Below the pieces are notes generated by a model. That model was not told where the DNA came from. It searched no databases and saw only the letters and a program-made list of their open reading frames with translations. Position numbers and translations under genes: made by a program. From the NCBI RefSeq assembly GCF_032854445.1, contig NC_088302.1, positions 58,322,237 to 58,386,236 on the forward strand: 64,000 nucleotides of DNA, given 5' to 3'. Below, in pieces: positions 34,845 to 44,971 of this stretch (within the stretch, counting starts at the first letter, position 1; each line of letters begins with the position of its first letter). This DNA is from Liolophura sinensis. Its lineage: Eukaryota; Mollusca; Polyplacophora; Chitonida; Chitonidae.

Positions 34845-36372
34845 AACTACCAGGCAAAAGAAAGGTTTCACCGTATTTTTTGTCATAAAAACAGTAAAAG
34901 CGCGGTTCCGGGTTTGAGTCTAAGCAGGACTTCGTTTCCTCTACCAGAACGCATCGTCACGAACGCAGCAATTGGAATTGTGAAATTGCGACCACATGCA
35001 AAATGTCCTTTTGAGGCATGGCTTGTGATGCACGTCGAGTAATGTTGCATAAATACTCTTGCTCGAAAGAGCAGACATTCAGTGACCGAAAAAACACAAA
35101 CAGTATGCCAAGACAACGCAAGCGCAACGAGACCAGGCCATCGGTATGTCCACCATGGGAGTCTCGCAACGTCACATTGCAAGAACGTTCAACTGCAGCC
35201 AAACCACCATCAGGAGGTTGTTGATACGCTATCAGCAGACAAGCCAGACCCAAGACAGACCAAGATCGGGAAGACCGAGGGTAACAACTGCGGCTGAAGA
35301 TCGCTACATCCGGCAGATCCACCTCCGAAACCGACTCGTCACGGCGACGTCAACAGCGGCGACGGCACTAGGCCATGTCATCAGCCCCAGAACAACACTG
35401 CGTCGTCTTCGTTCAGCTGGTTTACGACTTTACCGCCCCTTCCGTGGGATGGCCTTGACCCTTTTACACCGTCAACGCAGATAGCGATGGGCACGTATTG
35501 TATGTCGGTGGCAGCGACGTGACTGGGCGAGAGTGCTGTTTACTGACGAGAGCAGGTTCTGTCTATTCAGGAACGATGGCAGAGTTCGAATTTTCCGACG
35601 AAGAGGCGAGCGTCTCGCGCCAAACTGCGTAAGAGAGGTTTATCCGTTTGGAGGCGGAGGCGTCATGGTTTGGGGAGGGATTTGTGACCAAATGAAGACG
35701 CAGCTGGTTATTGTGCAAGGTAATCTGACTGGCCAGCGATACGTTGATGAGGTACTGAGTCGTTCCTTTCCTCCAACGACAGCCAAGAGGATCGATCTTG
35801 CAACACGACAACGCAAGACCTCACACTGCCCGCGTTGTTACAGACTACCTCAAGGCCGCAAACGTCATCGTGTTGCCCTGGCCAGCCAACTCACCAGACA
35901 TGAACCCCATTGAGCATCTCTTGGATCACCTTGACCGCCGTTTGAGACAGCTGGTGCCTCCTCCAACTAACCAACAGGAACTTGAGCAAGCTCTATTAAA
36001 CCTATGGAACGTTATCCCTGTTGACGTCATCCGGCGACTGACGACGTCAATGCGGAGGCGTGTGCTTGCTTGCATTGATGTCTAGGATGGCCACACTCGC
36101 TACTGATGACTGTAGTCCTTCATTTCTGTGGATACTGTGACTTTACATGCACTTGCCAGTTAACTTTACATTTGTGTAATTTTTTCTTCTGACCCCTTTT
36201 CTCTTTCATTGTGTTTTGTGGCCAATTGAATGCCAATATTTTAAAGCTTTTTTGAGATAATATTTCACAATGATTCTTGTTCATAAACCAATCTTCTTAA
36301 TTCTTATATCTGCCTTTGTTTTTGTTTTATGGGCTCAAGAAGTGGGTGAAACCTTTTTTTTGCCTGGTAGTA
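34845..36372 (+). mobile_element. Tc1-like DNA transposon T2, copy 1
   Basis: A 1.5-kb element with inverted ends AACTACCAGGCAAAAG and, at the right, CTTTTTTTTGCCTGGTAGTA, flanked by TA at 34843-34844 and 36373-36374. The insertion is in A3, inside the Tyr codon of the RT YVDD motif. From about position 34933 onward this element and everything to its right up to 40652 recurs at 58281-64000. The first 88 bp differ between the two copies by several substitutions and an indel. Confidence 0.92.
35105..36085 (+). pseudogene. T2 Tc1-type transposase, copy 1 (stop and frameshifts)
   Basis: ATG at 35105 (MPRQRKRNE). A one-base loss near 35130 shifts the frame, after which the helix-turn-helix part (ISTMGVSQRHIARTFNCSQ region, 35146 onward) and GRPR motif are open. 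A TAG stands at 35482-35484. Then LFTDESRF near 35540, MVWGGICDQ near 35670, a frameshift near 35775, the second D in QHDNARPHTA near 35800 and E in NPIEHL near 35910. The spacing from the second D to the E is 34 residues (DD34E). The family is closely related to T3. It cannot encode an active enzyme. Confidence 0.9.
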
Positions 36373-38326
36373 TATAAAGAACCCTCAGTGCCAGATGTCA
36401 ATGTTTTAGCCAAACTTAATTTTTATGCTAAACATTGTCGGTGAACGGATACTACCCTGAGGTACACCCATCTCCTGCTCATAAGAGTCAAAGACAGTGA
36501 ACCCCTACCCGTACTTTAAAATTACGATCAGATAAAAATTGAGATATAAATAAAGATAAGAGTCATTTTAATCCCATATGTAAAAGGTCTTTCAAAATAC
36601 CATATTTCCATGTGATATCGTAGGCCTTTTTAAGGTCGAAAAATATGGACACCACATGTTCATTATTAAAAAACCATTACGAATAAAAGTTTCGAATCGA
36701 ACAAGGTGATCTCAAGTAGATCGACCTTGACGAAAACCACATTGAATAATAGATAAAAGCTTGTTGGCTTCAAGTAACCAAACAAGTCTATCGTTTATCA
36801 TCCGTTCCATAGTCTTACAGACACAGCTGGTAAGTGCTATAGGACGGTAAATATTTGGATTGGTATGATCCTAAACCGGTTTAGGAACCTGGATAATACA
36901 CGCCTCCCTCAATGACGATGGAAAATTACCAGTTATTCAAATATCATTAAGCAAGTCCAAGAACCTCAAGTTGTTCAGACGGTAAATGGTTCAGAAACTT
37001 ATAATATACATGTATATTATCTGGGCCGCATGCAGTATCATGTGCCTTTTTCAATGAAGTTTTAAGCTCCTCAATCGAAAACGGCTGATTATAATCTTCC
37101 ACATTATTAGAAGAAAATGGTAATTTTATTTTCTCCTTTTGTTTTTTAATAGGCTGAAACTCAGAAGTGTAATTCTCTGCAGAAGATTTCTGAGATATTG
37201 TTTCAGCTAATTTATTTGATATATCAGACGGAGATGTTAATAAGGTGTCTCCACTTCTTTAATGCTGAACTTTGGCTTTATTGTTTTTGCCCTTAAGTTT
37301 CTGAACCATATTCCAGACCTTACGCATGGGCGTTTTTGAGGTAATGCCTGAAACAAAATTTCGCCAACAAGATCGTCTATTGGACTTGAGTAATCGCCGA
37401 GCCTTAGCTCTAAACACACGAACCTGGTTTAAGTTGTTATTATTAGGACAATGATTAAATCTGCGCTCGGCCTATTTGCGATCCTTTATGGCTTTGCGAC
37501 AGTCATTATCATACCAGGGGTAACTTTTGGACTTCGGATTTGTCGAGGTCTTTGGTATCGATCTATTGGCTGCTGTTAATAAATTCATTAAATTTTAACA
37601 AAGGATCAGCAGAAGCACTGAGATTCTCTGTGGTGATATCAGCCTCACAGAACATCTCAAATGCCACCCAATCTGCTTTATCAAATTTCCACCTGGCTAC
37701 ACGTTCTAAAGAATTAGAAGTGAGATGCTCCAGGACAATAGGAAAATGGTCACTAGCACAGAGATCGTCATGCACCTTGCAAGAAAAATCCGGGAAAAGT
37801 GATGGATCCGTGATAGTGACATCGATAGCAGAATATGAGCCATTACCTGGATGTAAACAGGTATTAGAAACATCATTGAAATAATACAGTTCATCTTTCG
37901 ATAAAAAAAATCCAATATTTTGCCTTTATTTATATTATTACTACCCCATTAGGGGTTATGGTCATTAAGATCCCCCATAATGGTGAAAGGGGATGGCAGC
38001 TGTTTTTTCAAGTTGTGTAATTCACAGACTGACAAAGAAGAATGAGGAGGAATATACAGCGGACATAATGTAACTGTTTTCGACAAAGAAACACGGCTAC
38101 AACCTGAAGCTCAGTAACGAGATCAACAGGGCTGTGAATGATATTAATGTTTACGAAAATAGAAGAGCCGCCACAAGCTCGCTCTTCCTCACAAGAATAA
38201 TTGCTGTAAAGTGTATAATTTTTAAGAGATAGTTTATCTGTGTCAGATTTCTTCAGGTGAGTTTCCTGAAGACACAGCGCTACTGGATTTAAAGCTTGAA
38301 CTAGCTGCGTTATTTCAATAAAATTT

Positions 38327-38362
38327 GCACCTGGGAGATCTACTAGGAGATCTCCCAGGTGC
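38327..38362. repeat. Perfect fold-back hairpin inside A3
   Basis: GCACCTGGGAGATCT (38327-38341) and its exact reverse complement (38348-38362) flank the loop ACTAGG. The right arm matches normal family A sequence (compare A2 near 28400), while the left arm replaces more than 100 bp of the endonuclease start. The structure recurs at 61675-61710 in the duplicate. Confidence 0.9.
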
Positions 38363-39560
38363 AGATGATGTATCCATCAGGTCTGCACATGAAGGATCAA
38401 CGTCCTATAACGATCCAAACTAATTATACGTTTGGATTGGGCCCTTAGTGGCCTTAGAGGGACGCTCCAAGGGAGCACTAGGTTTATCCTTTTTTATGAT
38501 TTTTGTCTGATTTATTTTTGTTATCCGTTGCTTTCTGTGAAGGTTCTACTGGTTTATGGGATTTTAATTTATTAGGACATGGTTTGTTTTCGGACACTGC
38601 AGGAGAATTCTGTTTTTCAGGAAAGTTTAAATCGGTTTGTGCTGATGAACTGGTCGTGTCACCCAAGTGTTTCATGACCAGTTTCTGTGGCTATTCTTTG
38701 TCAATGGGCTAAGTAAAAGTTGTTTGGGTCCCCACAGAAACAGTGGTTTTCCTTATTTGCATTTGCAGATGTAGTAAGGCCATGCGTGGCAGAGACCAGA
38801 CGCTTCGCTTCCTGATATGATATACATGTATTATTTTTACATTTTATGGCTATGATTTCTCTTTTTTGAAGAGAGGGCAGTCATTTGAAGAGGCCATGTG
38901 GGCTCCACTACAATTTACACATTTTACTGTTTTTGTACTGTCGAAGCCCTCGTGACCTGCATCCGCACACCTAAAGCAGACCAGTGTATTAACTCCTGCC
39001 ATGGCCAAACCTCTGGCTGGAGAAACACCGGGTGGGGTTAGGTACAAATAACTCCACCCTTACACTATACGGCCCAATAAATATAGATGACGGAAAGGAT
39101 GTTTCATTGAATGTTAACATATAAGTGTTCGTTTTTATCAGATTCCTGTCTTTTTTCATTATGAAGCGTTTTACCTTTATTACACACTGGTGTTTTAGTT
39201 CTTCAGTTATTTGTTGTTTCGGTAAGGTCCTGGTCTCTGTCACGAATTATACTATGACAGCAGTTTAATGTTTCATGAGGGGAAAGAGAAACAGGCAGCT
39301 CTCCTATATTTTGAATTTTTAGTAAATTTACATATTGTTGTTTTCTGGAACATTCTAACACAATGTTTCCAGATTTCATTTTTTTAACTTGTTTTAAAAT
39401 TCCTGCGTAACTTTCTATTGTTTTTTAAATACAAATGGATTTATTTTCATTTTGCCTTCATTTTTATTAGATAGTACTAAGAAGGTAGGAAATCAATTAT
39501 TTCCTCCTTCAGTAACTAGAGGAACTTAATTTTTTCTTTTCTTAGCAGCCACTGTTATAA
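38363..39560 (-). pseudogene. A3 ORF1 (gag-like) remnant
   Basis: The recognisable central block lies at 39243-38989 (VIKVKRFIMKKDRNLIKTNTY region, then IFIGPYSVRVELFVPNPTRC). The first knuckle is decayed (CFSSQRFGHG, with one Cys changed to Ser). Further Cys/His positions follow at about 38990-38885 in CFRCADAGHEGF and CVNCSGAHMASSNDC, matching the ORF1 knuckle layout of this group. A Ser/Lys/Pro-rich tail runs to about 38480. Frameshifts and stops separate the blocks. Confidence 0.72.
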
Positions 39561-39650
39561 TTTCAGGGGAAACCATGATATAATGTTATTAATTTCATCT
39601 CACGTGCCCCCACCCGCTACGAAGTGCCAACAGGGGCGAATCTAGGAAAA

Positions 39651-39691
39651 CCTCTAGGTTAGTCGTCTTTTACGACAAGCTTGCCTAGAGG
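39651..39691 (-). promoter_or_regulatory. Two-tier hairpin in family A 5' UTR (A3)
   Basis: On the element strand an outer stem CCTCTAGG / CCTAGAGG (8 bp) encloses an inner stem GTCGT / ACGAC with a 5-base loop. The inner stem is kept in A2 (30174-30188). It is about 40 bp from the element 5' end, where a promoter or RNA element would be expected; its function is not shown. Confidence 0.45.
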
Positions 39692-39731
39692 GCTGAGGTC
39701 CTATTCTTATTACCCCGGTAACCCCAAGGGG

Positions 39732-39742
39732 GCCGTATTGGA
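39732..39742. repeat. Target-site duplication of A3, right copy
   Basis: GCCGTATTGGA, identical to 31611-31621. Confidence 0.9.
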
Positions 39743-41794
39743 GATACTGCACAGATGGGGTAGAACATACATGTGTGGACAACAAACACGGAAGGAAAGA
39801 TTAACGTAACGACTGTTTTGTGAAATGAGAGAAAAGGTGACTAATATATACAATTTTCGTCTGTCTATATGGGTGATTTGTTTCCCTAAGAGTTGCGACA
39901 TGCCATCAAAAAAATAAATATTCTTGAGCGTAAAGCACCTGTCAAGTGAATAAATAAAAACCAGAATTACTTCGATGATCACGTTAGGTTTTAGCTGTGT
40001 TTTCCTGTAGGATTCCTTCTCTCCCTCCCCTCACCGCCCCCCCCCCCCCCAAAAATACCACCATACGAGCGCTCTGGCTAAAACACACAACTGATTGGGC
40101 CAAATTTAGTTTGAACTGAACATAATTTGAGTAAATGGATTGTCTTCTACGGGAACACAACAACAACCACAATAGGCCCTACATCTATACATCACGGACA
40201 TATTTGTATCAACGTTTCCGAAATGGATTGAAATTTGATTGTACAATATTCTCAGGGTATTTATCAATGTTAAGTTTGTTACTGTTGCCTACTAACTCTT
40301 TAATATCGCCACAAAGCTAAATAGGCTATATCATCTGCACTGTCACTTATGTTTATGTAATTGCAGGCGTCCACACGACCATGTGACAATTCGGCACTCA
40401 GTAGTTTAGACCAATGCATCAATCGGCACTAATGAGTGTGACTGTAAACTGTATTTCAACTGTTGCCGGGATATACTTAGTAACACGATTGTAAATGGTG
40501 GATTGTAAACAGCGCTCAAATCAACTTAGCCATGCTCTAAATCGAGAAAATTGAAGTCCCAAAAGCCAAAATGTTCCGCGAAAACACGTCCCAGACATCC
40601 CTTGATTGACTGAGACGGTAAATGGCTTCCCTACTACCGCAAAACTGGAGTTATCGGGCAGCATGAAGCGGAAGTCAGCGCCGGCAAAGAGGGTCTGCTT
40701 GTAATCAAGGGACAGTACTTCTTAAATTGCAGTATCTAGAGTATTTCCCCCTGAAATATATGACTGGCTTTGCGTTTGGTAGCTCCACACAGATAACAAA
40801 GCTTAAGGCCATGGTAAAAGAGACAAATTGTTGAGCGGCGTCAGGAACAGAGACATGAAAACTTGACGATAAACATTACCCATGTCCACTTCTTTGTGAC
40901 AAAGCGTCAAGTGAATGTAAATTATCTACCAAGCAGATGTAGAAGAGTCTGCCACCATACAGCCTCTCTTGTCTTCAAAATTATAACCTATCACTTAATC
41001 TGACACAGATAATTTAATCAACGAGAAAAGAAATTTGGGGCTGTCCATCAAAGGCAAAATGATAAAAAAAAAATGCTTTAGCTTATGCAATACTAAGACA
41101 TTTATCTATACTCTAAACGATTACATGGAATGTATTATGTGGTCGTGAATTTCTAGATTGGATCATTCCCATAGTCTTGACCTAATTCCAACCAAGAAAT
41201 AGGTTTGAGGGATTTGAGTTACCCATACACTTATAAGGTCCACTGTTTATACTATAGACAATATTTGTTGTGACCAAATATTAAGGAATAATTGGCTTAA
41301 ATTTCTTTAAAATCGATTTTGGGTTAAAAACCATCTTAAATCAGATCAGAAACCAGATGGCGTTTTTTTTATCTTCGTCAACCCATAAAAATATTGTAAT
41401 TTTGTAGTAAAGTATCCTTAGGTGTCTATAATCTTGTACATTCGGTTTTTTTTCTGCTTTTCTGCTCGATGTCAGTGATCTACACATGTAGGCCTACATT
41501 TACGTATTCCCCCGATTGATAATATACACAAGTAACTTAGTAAAGCAGCATAGGTTTAACCGATTTTGTAAAAGCTGCTGAAATGTGGAAACATTACTCT
41601 TAGAAGGTGTTCATGTCTAAATTGTGTAAACTTCATGTCTAAACTGTGTTCTTAAAAGCTCTTAAACCGAATCACTGACAAGAGCTCACACTCACATGGA
41701 TCAAATGCGCCACTGCCACAGTATTTCTCCCCTAGCTCTTCAGTATTACGTGGGCTGTGTGACAGTGATAACCTACAGAATGCAGATGGTCATT
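39743..41794. other. No gene recognised (about 2 kb right of A3)
   Basis: AT-rich single-copy-looking sequence, apart from its first 0.9 kb which recurs at 63091-64000. A run of 14 C lies at 40037-40050. Open stretches stay under about 90 codons and show no domain. No RNA gene or splice-site series was recognised. Confidence 0.55.
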
Positions 41795-42960
41795 GTAAGA
41801 AATGGGTTGTACACATTGTAAAAGTCTGGTTGTACGATATGAAAGAGTGAGGTTGTATGCCCTATCAGAATTAGGTTGTACATGTTGTAAGAGATTGATG
41901 TTGTACAGCATGTAAGGCTATTACACCGGGTGAAACAGGGCTACATACCCTGTGTGGGGTTGTACGTCTTGTAGGAGTGAGGTTGTTCACCTTGTAGGAG
42001 TGGGGCTGTACATTCTGTAATGGTGAAATTGTACACCTTGTTATAGTGCGTTGCACACCTTGTAGGAATGGGGTTTGTACACCTTGTGCGAGTAGGAATG
42101 TAAACCTTGTAAGGCTGGGGTTGTACACCTTATAAGAAGGGTGTTGTGCACCTTACAGGAGTCGAGTTGTACACCTTGTAGGAAGTGTGTTATGCACCTT
42201 ATAGGAGTTGGGTTGTTCACTTTATATGTGTTGGGTTGTTTACCCTGTAACAGTGGGACTCTACACCTTGTCAGAGTGGGATTGTACACCTTGCAAGAGT
42301 TGGATTGTACACCTTGTGCGAGTGGGAATGTAAACCTTGTAAGCGTGGGACTGTACAACTTGTAGGAGCGGGGTTGTAGGCCTTGTACGACTGGAGTTGT
42401 ACATCTTGTACGAAGGGTGTTGTGCACCTTATATGCGTCGGGTTGTTTACCTTACTGGAGTGAGATTGTTGGAGACACCTTGTAGGAGTGGGGTTGTACA
42501 CCTTGTACGAAAAGTGTTGTACACCCTGTATGCGTTGGGTTGCTTACCTTGTAGGAGTGAGGATGTACATTCTGTTATAGTGAGATTGTACACCTTGTAA
42601 TAAATGGGTTGTACACCTTATAGGGGTTGGATTGTATACTTTGTAAGAGTGGTGTTGTAAACCTTGTAGGATAGGGGTTGTAAGAGTAGGGTTGTACACC
42701 TTGTAGGAGAGGGGTTGTAAGAGTGGGCTTGTACATCTTGTAAGGGAGGGTTATACATCTTGTAGGAGTGGGATTGTACACCTTGTAGGAGAGGGGTTAT
42801 GCACCACATAGAAATGGTGCTGCACACTTTGGAAGACTGGGGTTGTACACCTCGTACACTGTGTAACAGTGAGGTAGTAAATCTTGTAAGAGTGGGCTGT
42901 AGACTTTGTAAGAGTGCGATTGGACACCTTGTAGGAGTGGGATTGCTGTGCACATTTTGT
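41795..42960. repeat. 24-bp minisatellite, roughly 48 degenerate units
   Basis: The consensus is close to TTGTACACCTTGTAGGAG plus TGGGGT, with frequent small indels. On the minus strand the consensus has no stop in any of the three frames, which explains overlapping open stretches of 70-128 codons with 8-residue periodicity (such as PHSYKVYN). The frames shift with each indel, so coding is unlikely. Confidence 0.92.
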
Positions 42961-43309
42961 GGCAGAGAGCATGACCTCAGTCAATTGCAGAATGTGCTTA
43001 GCATTTGATAAGCGGGCCAACGATAAATCATGGACAGAAATGTCAGCATTACAGCGTCCCTTTACAGCGTGGTCTTCATTGTTATTTCCACCCATTTAAA
43101 CCGACTGCTAAAATGTTACGTTAAAATGACGGGGTACCATATGATGCGTAACAATATACAAATAAATATAAAGGCATTTTTGTACAGTGATTGATCAAAA
43201 ATTAGACAAGGGTGTTGATATATAGGATCAGGGTTTCTGCTTCAGACACCTGCCAAAATATGGCTGCTGTGAAATGTGACAACTTCACTGCAGCCTAAAA
43301 TCCGTGTAA
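42961..43309. other. No feature recognised
   Basis: A short spacer between two minisatellites with no open frame, repeat or signal that I can support. Confidence 0.5.
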
Positions 43310-43862
43310 CAGCCACTATTTTGACGTGCCACTCTCGCTGCAATGCGTTGCCTCAAAGATTAGTGCGAAAGGTCAAGATAGCCCTCACGTTACCACTGTC
43401 CCCGTTTTCATTTAGCGCATTTTTCAAGATATCACTCAGGTTACCATTGCCGCAATGTGCATTTAGCCAATGGTCGTGATACTACTCACATCACCATTGT
43501 CCCAGTGTGCACTTAGACTGGTCAAGACACCACTCACATCACCACTGTCCTCGTGTGCACTTAGAATGTTATGATAGCACTTACTTCACCACTGTCTGCG
43601 TCTGGATTTAGCGAATGGTCAAGATAGCACTCACATCACCACTGTCCCCGTGTGCATGTAGCTAATGGTCAAGATAGCACTCACGTCACTAATGTTCACA
43701 TCTGGATTTGGCGAATAGTTACGATAGCACTCAAGTCACCACTGTTCCCGTGTGCATGTAGCTAATGGTCAAGATAGCACTCACGTCACTAATGTTCACA
43801 TCTGGATTTGGCGAATAGTTACGATAGCACTCAAGTCACCACTGTTCCCGTGTGCATTTAAT
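43310..43862. repeat. 50-bp minisatellite with a 100-bp higher-order repeat
   Basis: The unit is close to ATGGTCAAGATAGCACTCAC followed by about 30 bp ending in CCCGTGTGCAT. Two types of unit alternate near the right end, and the 100-bp pair at 43651-43750 is repeated exactly at 43751-43850. Units to the left are more diverged and some are shortened. Confidence 0.9.
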
Positions 43863-44898
43863 GTACAATTAATCACCTGACTGGCTTAGAATGGTTTGCT
43901 GCTCTGGGTATTACCGAACCATCCACAGTTAAGAACCTGATTTACGGGAAGAGGAACAAAATTGATTGTATGTTTTGTAAATGCTCACCTAGTTTAAATC
44001 TTTCACTACTTCTATTCTCTTTAAACTGTACAAAATAATAATGTAAATCACTTTATCTCGGGCCGAAAATTAGTACTTGTTTTGGAATAGGTCTTTATAT
44101 TCATGGGTGAAATCTTTTTTCACATAAACAACGTTAAAATGTTTTCAATCAGAATGGAGTATTTCACGATAATTTTTATAAGTGGATTTTCTGATCAACT
44201 TGGCTGATATGGACGCCACACGCTTCGTGCAGTACTGCCTAGTAATCTTCAGATTAGGTTCCCGGTTTTAAAACCTTCGTCCCTTTTGGCTCACGGCTGT
44301 CATACAAATGTATGTTTCTTCTCACCCGTTCCTGTAAACGTAATTTGGCACTTCTGTGATGTATAAGTCAGTCAGGTGAAACACTTTGACATTTCTGCGA
44401 CGCATACGGCAGTCAGGTGTAAGACTGGTATTTCGGTATTTTGTTTATTTGTTTATTTTTTTAAACAATTATAACGTATATTAATTATGTAGCTCATCTG
44501 ACAAGTAAAATATGCCTGGTCAGCACATCTCGTTAAAAGCCTATTGGTGAGCGAGAATTGTTTTTGAGGCCCTTTTTGTTGCTTTTAACTATATCATTTG
44601 AACGGAGCTGTTAAAAGGCTTGCTGAACGTTACACGTTAACACTTAGCATCATTTCCACGTGTTTAAAATGCTCGGACTACGCCTCCCGGCTAATCACGA
44701 GAATCTAAAACCAGTGACTACTTTATGTGTTACTAATACTGACCCGGACGGCGTGGCCGAGCAAAAGTCTTATTATAAATCATTACTAACGCAAAGGTAT
44801 ATCTATATCTGTCATTTATCTCCTTTCCAAAAATAACTTAAACATGAAATTTCACTTCCATCCCTGCCAGTGGTGGCAGATAGTGGTCAAGCTTTAGA
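43863..44898. other. No gene recognised; upstream region of the predicted secreted-protein gene
   Basis: AT-rich DNA with no open frame of note, lying between the 50-bp minisatellite and the TATA box at 44899. Part of it may be promoter-proximal sequence of the gene that follows. Confidence 0.5.
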
Positions 44899-44907
44899 TA
44901 TAAAATA
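44899..44907 (+). promoter_or_regulatory. TATA box of the predicted secreted-protein gene
   Basis: TATAAAATA lies 73 bp upstream of the predicted start codon. Transcription would be expected to begin about 30 bp downstream, near 44930, which leaves a 5' UTR of about 40 nt before the first intron. Confidence 0.55.
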
Positions 44908-44971
44908 AGAGTGTCCGACACTCGAGTAGCTATTTGGATTCACAAGAGAGGCTCAACTGAAATACGACAAA

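Larger units (their letters stand above)
33440..38326 (-). pseudogene. A3 ORF2 polyprotein remnant, split by T2
   Basis: Read leftward: an endonuclease at about 38200-37560 (VHDDLCASDHFP near 37775), a linker with the CVRSG/WFRN block near 37350, RT from about 36980, including the CVCKTMERM region near 36820 and FFDLKK near 36640, then the YVDD codons cut by T2 (34845-36372), then thumb with LSLGAFRTSP near 34350 and RNase H with IIFCWIPSHSGIHGNT near 33880, ending near 33440. The N-terminal endonuclease block is replaced by the fold-back at 38327-38362. Many frameshifts are present. Confidence 0.8.
31622..39731 (-). mobile_element. Non-LTR retrotransposon family A, copy A3, full length, interrupted twice
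   Basis: About 5 kb of family A sequence is split by two Tc1-like elements (31908-33412 and 34845-36372). Its ends are set by a 10-11-bp target duplication. The 3' TGAA tail lies at 31622 and the 5' end at 39731 reads CCCCTTGGGG on the element strand. ORF2 occupies about 38326-33440 and ORF1 about 39560-38363. The 5' UTR is about 400 bp shorter than in A2. Both transposon insertions sit in TA dinucleotides, and the flanks rejoin into normal family A sequence. Confidence 0.9.
34933..40652. repeat. Direct repeat, copy 1 of a 5.72-kb duplication
   Basis: It matches 58281-64000 at a constant offset of 23,348 bp. Every stretch I compared is identical, including the 14-C run at 40037-40050 and every predicted frame. 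The copy ends only because the window ends, so the real duplication may be longer. It covers most of T2, the 5' two-thirds of A3, the A3 target duplication and unrelated host flank beyond it. Confidence 0.95.

Noticed and set aside
34883-35322. Minus-strand ORFs opposite the T2 transposase (also 58264-58670, 32388-33078 opposite T1, and 52792-53479 opposite T3)
   Set aside because: They are antisense shadows of the transposase frames and show no domain of their own.
39600-39731. HDV-like self-cleaving ribozyme at the 5' end of family A
   Set aside because: Some retrotransposons carry one at this position, but I could not fit the nested double pseudoknot. Only simple hairpins are supported.
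43310-43862. CRISPR-like array of about 50-bp repeats
   Set aside because: The units are contiguous with no unique spacers, and the DNA is eukaryotic. It is an ordinary minisatellite.
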